From positions 434,001 through 498,000 of the forward strand of contig NZ_JBLKNW010000002.1 of NCBI RefSeq assembly GCF_051414035.1: a stretch of 64,000 nucleotides of DNA, given 5' to 3'. Made by a program: the position numbers and the translations under genes. This DNA comes from Halosimplex amylolyticum (GTDB lineage Archaea > Halobacteriota > Halobacteria > Halobacteriales > Haloarculaceae). The notes under the pieces were generated by a model, which saw only the letters and a list, made by a program, of their open reading frames with translations, was not told the origin of the DNA and made no database searches. Of this stretch, positions 1 to 8,358 are shown piece after piece (position 1 is the first letter of the stretch; every line of letters begins with the position of its first letter).

Positions 1-325
1 GCTCGCCCGCGATCGCGACGGCCGTGGTCGTCCCGTCGCCGGCCTCGTCCTCCTGGGCCTCGGCGACCTCGACGATCATCTCGGCCGTCGGGTTGTCGAT
101 GTCCATCTCGGTGAGGATGGTCACGCCGTCGTTCGTGACGGTTACGTCGCCGAGGGAGTCGACGAGCATCTTGTCCATCCCCTTCGGCCCGAGTGTCGAA
201 CGGACCGACTCGGCGACCGCTCGCGCCGCCGAGATGTTGTGGCTCTGTGCGTCCTTGTCCTTCATCCGCTGGGAATCCTCGCCCAGAATAATCATGGGCT
301 GTCCCTGCATTCGCTGCTGACTCAT
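1..325 (-). CDS. Thermosome (group II chaperonin) subunit, N-terminal part
   Basis: This is the first 108 residues of an archaeal group II chaperonin, an ATP-driven protein-folding complex in the cytoplasm. The gene runs off the left edge of the window. The visible part contains the apical family hallmarks NISAARAVAESVRSTLGPKGM, TVTNDGVTIL and the ATP-binding EAGDGTTT stretch, all typical of thermosome subunits. The start at 325 is chosen because MSQQRMQGQP is the usual haloarchaeal N-terminus and a TATA-like element lies 28-35 bases upstream. Haloarchaea have several paralogues, so which subunit this is cannot be decided from the N-terminus. Confidence 0.96.
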   Translation of the reverse strand, partial: MSQQRMQGQPMIILGEDSQRMKDKDAQSHNISAARAVAESVRSTLGPKGMDKMLVDSLGDVTVTNDGVTILTEMDIDNPTAEMIVEVAEAQEDEAGDGTTTAVAIAGE

Positions 326-352
326 ATTCGTACGGAAGTATGAATGTGCTTC

Positions 353-360
353 TATATAAA
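353..360 (-). promoter_or_regulatory. TATA box of the thermosome gene
   Basis: On the minus strand the sequence reads tttatata, 28-35 bases before the thermosome start codon. This is the spacing of an archaeal TATA box serving a leaderless or short-leader transcript. Confidence 0.7.
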
Positions 361-602
361 ATTGGGTGTTCGTGGGCGAAGGGGGAGCCCGCGGTAGCTG
401 CCGTGTATTCCCGGATAACCGGCATATCGAGTCCGCTACCCGGTTCGCGTGTGTCACGTGTTACCAACGTGTGCGGCCGGTTGGCACTGGGGTTTATATG
501 TATCGAACGAGCGGAACGTGCGAGTGGACCGGCGGTCGGGCTCGGTGAGCGGCGGCGGACGGGCTCGGTGAACGACGACGGTTGAATTTGGGGGACGGCC
601 GC

Positions 603-995
603 TCAGTTCACGGGTTCTTTCCAGTGGACGATGACGACGCCGACGACGAACGCGTCGGTGGTGGTGGCGTCGCGTTCGATCTTGATGGTGTTGGTGCCCT
701 CGGTGAGGTCGATGCCCGAGAGGGTGTCCATCCAGTGTTGCCAGCCGTCGCTGGGCGGGATGTCGAACCCCGACAGCGCGACGCCGTTGACCAGGATCTC
801 GTGGCCGTACTCCTCGACGTCGTAGGCCTGGAGTTCCAGATAGGCGTCGGTGGCCTCGTCGGTCGGCACCGTGAACTCCAACTCCTCCGTCTCGTCGCCG
901 ACGAACTCGGCCCACGGGACGGCGAGGCTCTCCTCGTTCTGGCCGAGGTGTTGCTGGAACGGGACGAGCGCGTAGTTTGGACGGCGGTCTCCCAT
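603..995 (-). CDS. Conserved haloarchaeal protein of unknown function
   Basis: This 130-residue acidic soluble protein has no signal peptide or membrane segment. It starts MGDRRPNYAL and alternates short beta-like stretches (EELEFTVPTD, AYLELQAYDV, TIKIERDA), which suggests a beta-sandwich, perhaps carbohydrate-binding-like. That fold is inference only. I recall similar haloarchaeal proteins of unknown function but cannot assign a family with certainty. A strong TATA element lies 23-32 bases upstream of the start, so it is probably a leaderless monocistronic gene. It is divergent from the membrane protein gene starting at 1124. Confidence 0.8.
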   Translation of the reverse strand: MGDRRPNYALVPFQQHLGQNEESLAVPWAEFVGDETEELEFTVPTDEATDAYLELQAYDVEEYGHEILVNGVALSGFDIPPSDGWQHWMDTLSGIDLTEGTNTIKIERDATTTDAFVVGVVIVHWKEPVN

Positions 996-1017
996 ACCGA
1001 TCCCTGGGTTTCAACCG

Positions 1018-1027
1018 ATTTATATGT
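1018..1027 (-). promoter_or_regulatory. TATA box of the gene at 603-995
   Basis: The minus strand reads acatataaat, 23-32 bases before the start codon at 995. This is a near-ideal haloarchaeal TATA element for a leaderless transcript. Confidence 0.7.
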
Positions 1028-1123
1028 CCGGCCGGCCCGCCCGTCTCCGGGTCGACCGCTCGCCGGCGCGAGACGAACACGTTCGGCCACAGGTCGAGAA
1101 CTCCGGGGGCCGTACGGTCGACC

Positions 1124-2503
1124 ATGAGCGCCATTCCGGGCGAGGTCGACACCGACCGGCAGCCGCCGATGACGGTCCCGCTCCGGCACTTTCTGGTCGG
1201 ACTCGCCCTGCTCGTGGCCGGTGGAGCGATGGGCGTGCTCGAGGCGGTCGGCGCCCTGTCGGGGCTGTCCGTCCTCGCGCACGTCCACCTCCTGCTGGCG
1301 GGGTGGGTCTGCATCACGATCATGGGTGCGATGACGCAGTTCGTCCCGGTGTGGTCGAACGCGGCGCTGCACTCCCGGCGGCTGGCGACGGCGCAACTGT
1401 GGCTCGTGACCGTCGGCGTCGGCGGCATGGCGGCGACGTTCGCGACCGGAGCCCTCGGGTGGGTCCACGCCTTCGGCGGCCTCGCACTGCTCGGGTTCTG
1501 GACGTTCGCCTACAACGTCGGGCGCACGCTCCTGGCCGCGCGCCCCTGGGACGTGACCGAACGCCACTTCGCGCTCGCCCTGGGATTCTTCGTCGTCGTC
1601 CCTCCCATGGGCTTCGCGCTCGCGATGAACTACGCCGTCCCGTTCCTCGTCGGGTCACCCGTCAGCCCTCTGCGACTGACCGCCGCCCACGCCACGCTCG
1701 CGGTGTTCGGTGCGGTCCTCACGACGGTACTCGGCGCGCTCTACCAGCTCGCCACGATGTTCACCCAGACCGAGTTGCACGGCGTCGACCTGCACCTCCG
1801 CCGGATCGAGGAGTTCGGCTATCCCGTCGGCGTCGTCGTGCTCGCCGCCGGTCGCCTCCTCGGGTCCGCCCCCGTCGCTCGCGTCGGCGGGCTGCTCGTC
1901 GCCGTCGCGATCCTGGGGTTCAGCGCGATTCTCGCCCGCCGACTGGTCGAGACGCAGGTCGCGTGGACGCCGATGCTCTCCCGCTACGGGGTCGTCGCCG
2001 CCGCGATGGCCGCGTGGGGGCTCCTCACTGTCCGCGCGTGGTTCGTCGACCCCCTTACCCGGACGGCGCTGTTCGGCGGCGGCCCGCTTCACCTGCTGGT
2101 CTTCGGCGTCGTCGGCTTCGTCGTCCTCGGGACGCTGTACCACGTCGTCCCGTTCATCGTCTGGGTCCACCGCTACAGCGACCTGCTGGGCTACGAGCAG
2201 GTCCCCATGATCGACGACCTCTACGACGACCGCGTCGCCGCCGCCGACTTCACCTGCATACTCGCGGGCGCCACCGGCCTCGTCCTCGCCGACGCGTTCG
2301 CGCTCCCGACCGTCGTGACGGCCGCAGCCGGCGTTCTCGCGACCGCTGGGTTCGTCCTCTTCGCCGGCAACATGGTCCTCGTCGTCCGCGAGCACAGTCC
2401 GCACTCGCTTCGTGGCGTGCTCGTCACCCGGCTCGCCGACGACGGAGCGGTGACCGAGCGCGCGAGCGAGGAAGTCCCGGGCGCCGAAGACGCCGCTCGG
2501 TGA
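1124..2503 (+). CDS. Polytopic membrane protein, heme-copper oxidase subunit I/NnrS-like
   Basis: This 459-residue integral membrane protein has about 12 hydrophobic segments. Conserved-looking histidines sit in membrane segments, for example AHVHLLLAGWVC near the N-terminus, TAAHATLAVFG in the middle and LYHVVPFIVWVHRY near the C-terminus. This pattern resembles a degenerate cytochrome oxidase subunit I or NnrS-like haem/copper membrane protein. The resemblance supports a redox or metal-binding role but not a specific reaction. ATG 1124 is preferred because the frame open to its left is low-quality sequence; ATG 1169, giving MTVPLRHFL, is an alternative. No other oxidase subunits are adjacent. 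Confidence 0.82.
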   Translation: MSAIPGEVDTDRQPPMTVPLRHFLVGLALLVAGGAMGVLEAVGALSGLSVLAHVHLLLAGWVCITIMGAMTQFVPVWSNAALHSRRLATAQLWLVTVGVGGMAATFATGALGWVHAFGGLALLGFWTFAYNVGRTLLAARPWDVTERHFALALGFFVVVPPMGFALAMNYAVPFLVGSPVSPLRLTAAHATLAVFGAVLTTVLGALYQLATMFTQTELHGVDLHLRRIEEFGYPVGVVVLAAGRLLGSAPVARVGGLLVAVAILGFSAILARRLVETQVAWTPMLSRYGVVAAAMAAWGLLTVRAWFVDPLTRTALFGGGPLHLLVFGVVGFVVLGTLYHVVPFIVWVHRYSDLLGYEQVPMIDDLYDDRVAAADFTCILAGATGLVLADAFALPTVVTAAAGVLATAGFVLFAGNMVLVVREHSPHSLRGVLVTRLADDGAVTERASEEVPGAEDAAR

Positions 2504-2593
2504 CGTTGGTTCTGGATTCCGTGTGCGATAACTACCTCGGCGGAGCCGCTCCAGCGAACGCTTATCCCGTTCTGTCCCCTCCGCTCAGAGAAG

Positions 2594-2782
2594 ATGGGCA
2601 TCTTCAACAGGCTCGGCCGGGAGGTCGAACAGTTCAAGCAGACGGCCGTGGAGTCGGCCGAGGAGCAGTACGACTACCGGTGCGAGGAGTGCGACGCGCG
2701 GTTCACGACGAACCACGACTACTGCCCCGAATGCGGCGCCGAGGCCGTCGTCGAGACGGTGGAGACGGCGAACGACGAATAA
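2594..2782 (+). CDS. Small zinc-ribbon protein
   Basis: This is a 62-residue protein. Its N-terminal 25 residues are probably an amphipathic helix (GIFNRLGREVEQFKQT). It is followed by a zinc ribbon made of YRCEECDARF and YCPECGAEAV, giving two CxxC pairs about 19 residues apart. Such small zinc-finger proteins are frequent in haloarchaea, and their partners are mostly unknown. A TATA-like aacgcttatc lies 28-37 bases upstream of the start. Confidence 0.88.
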   Translation: MGIFNRLGREVEQFKQTAVESAEEQYDYRCEECDARFTTNHDYCPECGAEAVVETVETANDE

Positions 2783-2816
2783 CGGACTCGAACGACCGAG
2801 AAACCACGACCGCCCC

Positions 2817-3662
2817 TCACCGCTCGCGCACGACGACGAACTCCGCGAGGTCGCGCAGGTAGTCCATCGCCTTCGAGTCGTCGGCGTCGACGGCCGCGAG
2901 CGCGTCCAGCGCGACCTGGGACTGCTCGCGCGCGCGTTCGTTCGCTTCCTCGGGCGTCAGATCGGCGACCTGGACGAGCGACGGCCGCTCCATCGCGGCG
3001 TCGTGGCCCGTCGGCTTCCCGAGGTCGTCGGCGTCGGCCGTCGTGTCGAGCACGTCGTCGCGCATCTGGAAGGCGACGCCGACGCGCTCGGCGTACTTGC
3101 CGAAGTTCTCGACGGTGTAGGCGTCGGCCTCGGCGGCGATGGCGCCGAGTTCCGCCGCCGCGCGGAACAGCGCGCCCGTCTTCCGCCGCGCGAGTTCCAT
3201 GTAGTCGTCCTCGCTCGCGGGCTGGGCGACCAGTTCCGTGGCCTCGCCCTCGCCGAGTTCGACCATCGACTCCGAGACGGCCTGCATCGCGCGTTCGTTG
3301 GCCGAGAAGAGGGCGAACGCCTCGCCGAGCAGGCCGTCGCTGGCGATGATCGCCGGGCCGTGCCCGTACTCCGCCCAGGCGCTGGACGTGCCGCGGCGCA
3401 GCTCGGAGCGGTCGATGATGTCGTCGACGACCAGCGAGGCGCTGTGGACGAGTTCGATCCCCACCGCGAACTCGACCGCCGTGTCGACGTCCCCGCCCAG
3501 GGCCTCGCAGACCAGCACCGTCACCGTCGGTCGCACCCGCTTGCCACCCGACAGCACGACGTGGCGCACCTCCTCGCCGAGTTCGTCGGGTTCGACGCCG
3601 CCGAGGACCTCCTCCAGCCGCTCTTCGACCCGTCCCCGACGACTCTCCAGGTACTCCATCAC
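2817..3662 (-). CDS. Polyprenyl diphosphate synthase (GGPP/farnesyl diphosphate synthase family)
   Basis: This 281-residue all-helical prenyltransferase condenses isopentenyl diphosphate with an allylic diphosphate. In haloarchaea such enzymes supply C20/C25 chains for archaeal lipids, carotenoids and quinones. The substrate-binding GGKRVRP motif, the first aspartate-rich motif DDIID and the second one RDDVLD are all present, followed by GKPTGHD. Length is slightly short for the family (about 300-350), mainly at the C-terminus. Two consecutive Met codons start the gene. The downstream neighbour at 3763 lies in the same direction but 100 bases upstream, so co-transcription is possible. Product chain length cannot be read confidently. 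Confidence 0.93.
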   Translation of the reverse strand: MMEYLESRRGRVEERLEEVLGGVEPDELGEEVRHVVLSGGKRVRPTVTVLVCEALGGDVDTAVEFAVGIELVHSASLVVDDIIDRSELRRGTSSAWAEYGHGPAIIASDGLLGEAFALFSANERAMQAVSESMVELGEGEATELVAQPASEDDYMELARRKTGALFRAAAELGAIAAEADAYTVENFGKYAERVGVAFQMRDDVLDTTADADDLGKPTGHDAAMERPSLVQVADLTPEEANERAREQSQVALDALAAVDADDSKAMDYLRDLAEFVVVRER

Positions 3663-3762
3663 CGGGGACTCGGGTTCGCTGCGGCTTGTAGCTGACGAAG
3701 CCCAGCCACCGGTCCCGAAGCGAGCCTCGACGGCGGAGCGGTCTGTGGGATTTCGCCCGCGC

Positions 3763-4422
3763 TCAGACGGCGCAGATGTCGTGGAGGTCGTCCAGCGAGT
3801 CGAGGTCCCAGGTGGGCCACACGTTGAGGTCCCAGTCGTGACGGTGGGGTCGGCGGATGAACGCCGAATCGATGCCGGCGTTCTCGGCCGCCTCGATGTC
3901 CGACTCGTTGTCGCCGACGTACAGCGCCGACTCCGCGTCCAGATCGGACAGCGCCCGCTCGATGTAGTGGGGATGGGGCTTGCGGAGTGTCAGGCTCTCG
4001 ATGGTCGCCTCGCGGCCGTACGCCGTCTCGAACAGTCCGCCGATCTCGAAGTGGTCGAGCAGGAAGTCGACCGTCTCCTGCTGGTTCGAGCTGACGATCC
4101 CCGTCGCCACGTCGAGGTCGGCCAGCGTGTGGACGTCGTCGTAGGGCGTCTTTCGGCCCGCGCGCGCCTCTTCCTGCTGGGCGCCCGAGACAGTGCTGTC
4201 GCGAGCGCGCCAGAACTGGTCGGGTTCGAAGCCGTACACGTCGCTGACGGCCTGGACCTGCTCGGGCGTCGCACCGATGGTCATGTCCTCGACGTGATCG
4301 GGGTCGGGGTCGGTCACGCCGAACTGCGCAAACGTCGCTTCGGTAGCCTCGCGGAGAACGTCGAAATGCGTCCGGCCGACGAGGACACCGTCGTTGTCGA
4401 ACACGACGGTATCGTAAGTCAT
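3763..4422 (-). CDS. HAD-superfamily hydrolase, phosphoglycolate-phosphatase-like
   Basis: This is a 219-residue cytoplasmic phosphohydrolase. Motif I is FDNDGVLVG with the nucleophile Asp, motif II is GIVSSNQQ, the conserved Lys appears in LRKPHPHY, and motif IV is YVGDNESDIEAA. A helical cap lies between motifs I and II (about residues 15-95), as in subclass I enzymes. The first Asp of motif I is at residue 9 of MTYDTVVFD. The substrate is unknown; phosphoglycolate or another small phosphomonoester is likely. A TATA-like gacttatcac lies 22-31 bases upstream. Confidence 0.92.
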   Translation of the reverse strand: MTYDTVVFDNDGVLVGRTHFDVLREATEATFAQFGVTDPDPDHVEDMTIGATPEQVQAVSDVYGFEPDQFWRARDSTVSGAQQEEARAGRKTPYDDVHTLADLDVATGIVSSNQQETVDFLLDHFEIGGLFETAYGREATIESLTLRKPHPHYIERALSDLDAESALYVGDNESDIEAAENAGIDSAFIRRPHRHDWDLNVWPTWDLDSLDDLHDICAV

Positions 4423-5004
4423 ACCCGTGATTGTGAACGCGCCGTGATAAGTCTTTCAACACCATCTTTTTCGCCGGGGGGTCGCGCACGGCGCGACCCC
4501 CCAGCCAAAAACATGGGTGAAAAAGGCCGAATCCTCGCTTCGCTCGGATTCGGTGAACCCCGCCTCACTTCGTTCGGCGCGGATGCTCAGTACAACCTGC
4601 AGACTGACAAATTGCGGTGGCGCGCGCTGGCGAGCGTGTCCGAGCACTGCGAGGACCGCGAGACGACACCGTGCGAGGGATGAGGAGCGCAGCGAAGCGA
4701 GCACCGCAGTCGGTTGGGGAGGCGTGTGGTGTGGTGCTGTGCGGTACGGTTCCTGGCGGACTGAAAGGGCGAGACGGGCTCGCGACGAAGTGGAGTCGCC
4801 TGAGCGGGCACTATCCGAACGAAGTGAGGATATCCCGCTCAGCGGCCGCGAGCCCGTCGAGGGCTTTCAACTCTTCGTCGAGTGCGGACGCGATCACTTG
4901 GCTTCATTCCACACCAGCCCATCCCGAAGCAACCGCTCAACAAGCAGAACGAGATGAACGGAAGCTTCGACCTGAGACGCGCGAAACAAACGGAAATTGC
5001 CGAG
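4423..5004. other. Gene-free stretch with short inverted CGCTTCG/CGAAGCG-type repeats
   Basis: These 582 bases separate the HAD gene and etfA. I see no credible coding frame. The stretch is rich in short palindromic motifs built on tcgcttcgctcg, cttcgttcgg and gaacgaagtg, for example at 4535-4575, 4685-4710 and 4795-4830. These motifs recur in other haloarchaeal spacers of this window. A gggggtcgcgcac...gcgcgacccccc inverted repeat around 4476-4502 could act as a bidirectional terminator or an RNA hairpin. Confidence 0.5.
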
Positions 5005-5958
5005 CTATTCGCCGAACTCTTCGGTAAGCGCAGGCACCACTTCGAACAGGTCGTCGACGATCCCGTAGTCGGCGATGTCGAAGATGGGTGCGTTGGGGTC
5101 CTTGTTGATGGCGATGATCGTCTCGGCGCCTTTCATCCCGGCGACGTGCTGGACCGCGCCGGAGATGCCGATGGCGATGTACACGTCGGGGGTCACCACT
5201 TTCCCGCTCTGGCCGACCTGCCGATTCTTCGGGAGCCAGCCGCTGTCGACGACGGGTCGCGACGCGGACACCGTGGCGTCCATCGCCTCCGCGAGGTCGA
5301 AGACGATGTCGAGGTTGTCCTCTTCCTCGATGCCGCGGCCGACGGAGACGAGCACGTCCGCCTCCGAGATGTCCACGTCGCCGCCGGCCGCTTCCTCGAA
5401 CCCGGTCACGGTCGAGCGGACGGCGCTCTCGTCGATACTCACGTCGAACGGTTCGACGACGGCGTCGCCGCCACTCGGCGCGCCGGGCCACTCGGCCGGG
5501 CGGACCGTCACCGCGGCGGGCTGGCTCTCGATTTCGATGGTCGTCTCGACCTTCGAGCCGTACATCTCGCGGGTGACCTCTAGAGCCCCGTCGACGGCCA
5601 GGCCGACGGCGTCGGTGACCAGCGGGTAGCCGAGGCGCTCGGCGGCCGCCGGTGCGTAGTCCAGCCCGTTGACCGTGTGCGGGAGGAGCAGGTACGCCGG
5701 GTCGAGGTCCGTCGCCAGCGCCTCGACGGCCTGGACGTACACGTCGTGGTTGAACTCCTCGCCGTGGTCGACGGTGTGGACGGCGTCGACGCCCTCGCGG
5801 TTCAGATCCTCGCCGAAGCGCTCCACGTCGCCGCTCACCACTGCGACGTGAAGCTCCGACCCGACCGCGTCCGCGAGGTCGCGCCCGGCCGTGATCAGCT
5901 GGTGACTCACGTCGCGCAACTCGCCGCGGCGGTGCTCCGCGACGGCCAGGACGCTCAT
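5005..5958 (-). CDS. etfA: Electron transfer flavoprotein subunit alpha
   Basis: This 317-residue FAD-binding subunit of ETF passes electrons from acyl-CoA or other dehydrogenases to the quinone pool. The C-terminal FAD domain is clear: SVGRGIEEEDNLDIVFDLAEA, SRPVVDSGWLPKNRQVGQSGK, the flavin-contacting YIAIGISGAVQHVAGM, and the terminal INKDPNAPIFDIADYGIV. It starts four bases inside the etfB stop (ATGA overlap 5955-5958), so the two genes are translationally coupled. A neighbouring ETF-quinone oxidoreductase or fixC-type gene is not seen here. Confidence 0.97.
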   Translation of the reverse strand: MSVLAVAEHRRGELRDVSHQLITAGRDLADAVGSELHVAVVSGDVERFGEDLNREGVDAVHTVDHGEEFNHDVYVQAVEALATDLDPAYLLLPHTVNGLDYAPAAAERLGYPLVTDAVGLAVDGALEVTREMYGSKVETTIEIESQPAAVTVRPAEWPGAPSGGDAVVEPFDVSIDESAVRSTVTGFEEAAGGDVDISEADVLVSVGRGIEEEDNLDIVFDLAEAMDATVSASRPVVDSGWLPKNRQVGQSGKVVTPDVYIAIGISGAVQHVAGMKGAETIIAINKDPNAPIFDIADYGIVDDLFEVVPALTEEFGE

Positions 5959-6740
5959 TGGCCCACCCCCTGGTCGCGAAGCACGCCAGCCAGTTCACCG
6001 GCCGTCTCGTCGGGGCTCCCCTCGAAGACGGTCGCCTCGCCCTCGCTCTCGGGCTCGTAGGTCGCCGTCCACCGGAGCGGGCTCTCCAGCGCTCCCTCGT
6101 CGAGGCCGAGGTCGCCGAGCGACTTCACGTCGAGCGGCTTGTTCTGTGCCTGCCGGATCCCCCGGAGGCTGGCGTAGCGGGGTTCGTTGATCCCCGTCTG
6201 GATAGTCAGCACGGCCGGCAACTCGACGTCGGTCAGTTCGTCGACGCCGCCCTCCAGTTCGCGGTGGACGGAGGCGACGCCCTCGGCGAGATCGAGCTGG
6301 TTGACGACCGCGGCCCACTCCATATTGAGTTTCTCCGCGAGCGTGACGCCCGTGGCGGCGAAGCTGTCGTCGCCGCTCTGGACGCCCGAGAGGATCAGGT
6401 CGGGGTCCTCCTCGCGGGCGACGGCCGCGAGCAGGTCGGCCTTGGTCTCCGCGTCGAGCAGGTCCCGCTCGGCGATGGCGTCGTCCCAGACGCGTACCGC
6501 GCGGTCGGCGCCTTTCGCCAGGGCCTTCCTGATGGCTTCGTCGGAGCGCTCGGGGCCGACGGTGACGGTCACGACCTCCACGTCTTCCCCCTCCTCGGCG
6601 ATCTGGACGGCCTCTTCGACGGCGTAGTCGTCCCACTCGTTGAGTTCGTAGGTGAGATAGCGCTCGTCGACGCCGAGTCCGTCGATCTCGAACTCGTCGT
6701 CGACGACTGCCACGTCCGTGACTGTGACGAGGACTTTCAT
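5955..6740 (-). CDS. etfB: Electron transfer flavoprotein subunit beta
   Basis: This is the 261-residue nucleotide-binding beta subunit of ETF, first gene of the etfBA operon. Family features are the N-terminal KVLVTVTDVAVVDDEFEID, YELNEWDDYAVEEAVQIAEE, VTVTVGPERSDEAIRKALAKGADRA, LILSGVQSGDDSFAATGVTLAE, and PAVLTIQTGINEPRYASLRGI. It is followed directly by etfA with a 4-base overlap. A TATA-like cgtttaacc lies 26-34 bases upstream of the start. Confidence 0.97.
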   Translation of the reverse strand: MKVLVTVTDVAVVDDEFEIDGLGVDERYLTYELNEWDDYAVEEAVQIAEEGEDVEVVTVTVGPERSDEAIRKALAKGADRAVRVWDDAIAERDLLDAETKADLLAAVAREEDPDLILSGVQSGDDSFAATGVTLAEKLNMEWAAVVNQLDLAEGVASVHRELEGGVDELTDVELPAVLTIQTGINEPRYASLRGIRQAQNKPLDVKSLGDLGLDEGALESPLRWTATYEPESEGEATVFEGSPDETAGELAGVLRDQGVGQ

Positions 6741-6765
6741 GCACCGAACCTTGGCTCGGTCGGTG

Positions 6766-6774
6766 GTTAAACGT
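6766..6774 (-). promoter_or_regulatory. TATA-like element of etfBA
   Basis: The minus strand reads cgtttaacc, 26-34 bases before the etfB start codon, at the usual haloarchaeal spacing. Confidence 0.5.
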
Positions 6775-6842
6775 TTCCGAGGGTCGGCCCGTTGTTCGGC
6801 GTTTTCACCGGCCTGAATGCCCCTCCGGCCGGTCCCAGTGCC

Positions 6843-8213
6843 TCATTCGGAGTCGAGATCGGCGACGTCCTCGTCCGGGAACGAGATGAGGTTCTCGCGG
6901 CCGATCCGGAGCTTGTCGATCCGGCCGTCGTCGTCCATCGAGGAGAGCAACTGCGAGACCTTCGCGTTCGACCAGCCCGTCTCCTGCACGATGGCGGCCT
7001 GTTTCATCCGTCCGCCGTTTTGCTCGATCAGCCGCTCGACGCGCTCCTCGTCGCTGAGCAACTCCTCGTCGATCTCGTCGTCTTCGTCGTCGCCGTCGAC
7101 CGACTCGTCGGCAGCGGCGGCCGCACCAGCGCCCGCCGCGCTCGCCCCGGCGGACGCGGTGTCTGCGGCCCCGCTTCCGTTCTCCGCGACGGCGCTGCTC
7201 CCGCTCGCCGCGTCTACTTCGACGCCGGCGTCGTGATCGGGCGCGCCGTCGGAGCCGGCAGACGCGCTCGACCCGCCGTCGGTCCCACCGGAACCGACGA
7301 GCGCGCCGATCCCGTCGAATCCGTCGTCGTCGCCGCGCATGTAGGCCGCGAGCACCGCGGCGCTCGCCGCCGCCAGCACGATCAGCACGACTAGGGGGAG
7401 CGCACCCGAGAGCAGGCCGTCGCCGTCGCTTCCCGGGCCGCCGGGTGACGTCCCGGGGCCCGTGCCCGGCCCGCCGGCGGTCGGTGACGCCGTCCCGTTC
7501 GGGGGAACGGTCGTCGGGGTTCGCGTCGGCGTCGGCGCGTCGCCGGAGTAGACGATCCACGGGCCGCGGTCGCCGAAGTCCTGGGGCCCCTCCCACCGCG
7601 CGACGCCGTTCGAGAGGCTCGACGGTGCGGAGCTGGTTCCCGTCGGGGCGCTACTGACGCCGTACCCCTCGGGCGGGACGATGACGAGTGTCTCGTCCGC
7701 CGTGAGCCCGGGGAGCAGCATGCCCGAACTCCCGTTGAACACGTCGCCGATAAAGAGGCGGTCGCCGTTCGTGCGACCGAAGTTCGTCCACGTGAACGTG
7801 ATCCACAGCCCGCCGGTCTCGTTGTGCAGGGCGTGGTGGCGCTCGACGTTCCTGATCTCCATCGAGCGGCCGGTCGCCTCGCTGGCGTTCGCAGCGGCCG
7901 CCCTGAAGCCGTCGACCCCGAGCGGCGATTCGCTCTCGTTGAACTCGTCGACCAGGTCGTCGAACGCTTCCCGGTCGCCGTCCCCGACGGGCAGGACGGT
8001 CTTCACTCGCCACTGTGCGTCTCCGTTCGCCGCTACGTCGACGCGCATCTCGACTTCCCCCGGGTCGAGGGTGCTGTTGTGAGGGAGCGCGTTCGCGGCG
8101 GCGGCCGCTCCGCCGTTCGAGCCCGATGGCGCGCCAGCGAGAGCAGCCACTGGTGCGACCCCCGCAAGGAGGAGGAGGGCTGTGACGACTGCGACGGACG
8201 ACCGCGGGGACAT
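6843..8213 (-). CDS. Membrane-anchored protein with exported domain and cytoplasmic winged helix
   Basis: This 456-residue protein has a Sec-type signal peptide (SSVAVVTALLLLAGVAPVAALA), an exported domain of about 270 residues, a Thr/Pro/Gly-rich linker, one transmembrane helix (PLVVLIVLAAASAAVLAAYM) and an acidic cytoplasmic linker. It ends in a winged helix-turn-helix of about 70 residues: SDEERVERLIEQNGGRMKQ, then VQETGWSNAKVSQLLSSM, then GRENLISF. The layout implies a one-component transmembrane sensor that binds DNA directly, a class common in haloarchaea. ATG 8213 is chosen because it places the signal peptide at the N-terminus; ATG 8252 is an alternative. It is divergent from the secreted-protein gene at 8359, a possible target. 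Confidence 0.85.
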   Translation of the reverse strand: MSPRSSVAVVTALLLLAGVAPVAALAGAPSGSNGGAAAAANALPHNSTLDPGEVEMRVDVAANGDAQWRVKTVLPVGDGDREAFDDLVDEFNESESPLGVDGFRAAAANASEATGRSMEIRNVERHHALHNETGGLWITFTWTNFGRTNGDRLFIGDVFNGSSGMLLPGLTADETLVIVPPEGYGVSSAPTGTSSAPSSLSNGVARWEGPQDFGDRGPWIVYSGDAPTPTRTPTTVPPNGTASPTAGGPGTGPGTSPGGPGSDGDGLLSGALPLVVLIVLAAASAAVLAAYMRGDDDGFDGIGALVGSGGTDGGSSASAGSDGAPDHDAGVEVDAASGSSAVAENGSGAADTASAGASAAGAGAAAAADESVDGDDEDDEIDEELLSDEERVERLIEQNGGRMKQAAIVQETGWSNAKVSQLLSSMDDDGRIDKLRIGRENLISFPDEDVADLDSE

Positions 8214-8358
8214 ATTCGACTCATCCCTGGCCTCGGGGAAAACGCTTTCCATTAAAACGTCTCCGGGGCTTTTGAAACGTCTGCGCCCTTCTGGGCCACT
8301 CACGCGCTCGTTGAGAGTAGGTGGGTTTTTGTAATCGGGGACGAAAGAGTCCGTGACG

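Noticed and set aside
24..320. Plus-strand open frame opposite the thermosome gene
   Set aside because: It is the antisense shadow of a clear thermosome N-terminus. High GC keeps many antisense frames open in this genome.
454..1567. Long minus-strand frames rich in Arg/Pro/Ser around 0.5-1.6 kb
   Set aside because: Their composition (Arg-rich basic, low-complexity) is opposite to haloarchaeal proteins, and they overlap the well-supported genes at 603-995 and 1124-2503.
4517..4957. Open plus-strand frames in the spacer before etfA
   Set aside because: They run through CGCTTCG-type repeats, have basic Arg/Ser-rich sequence and lack a promoter or family resemblance.
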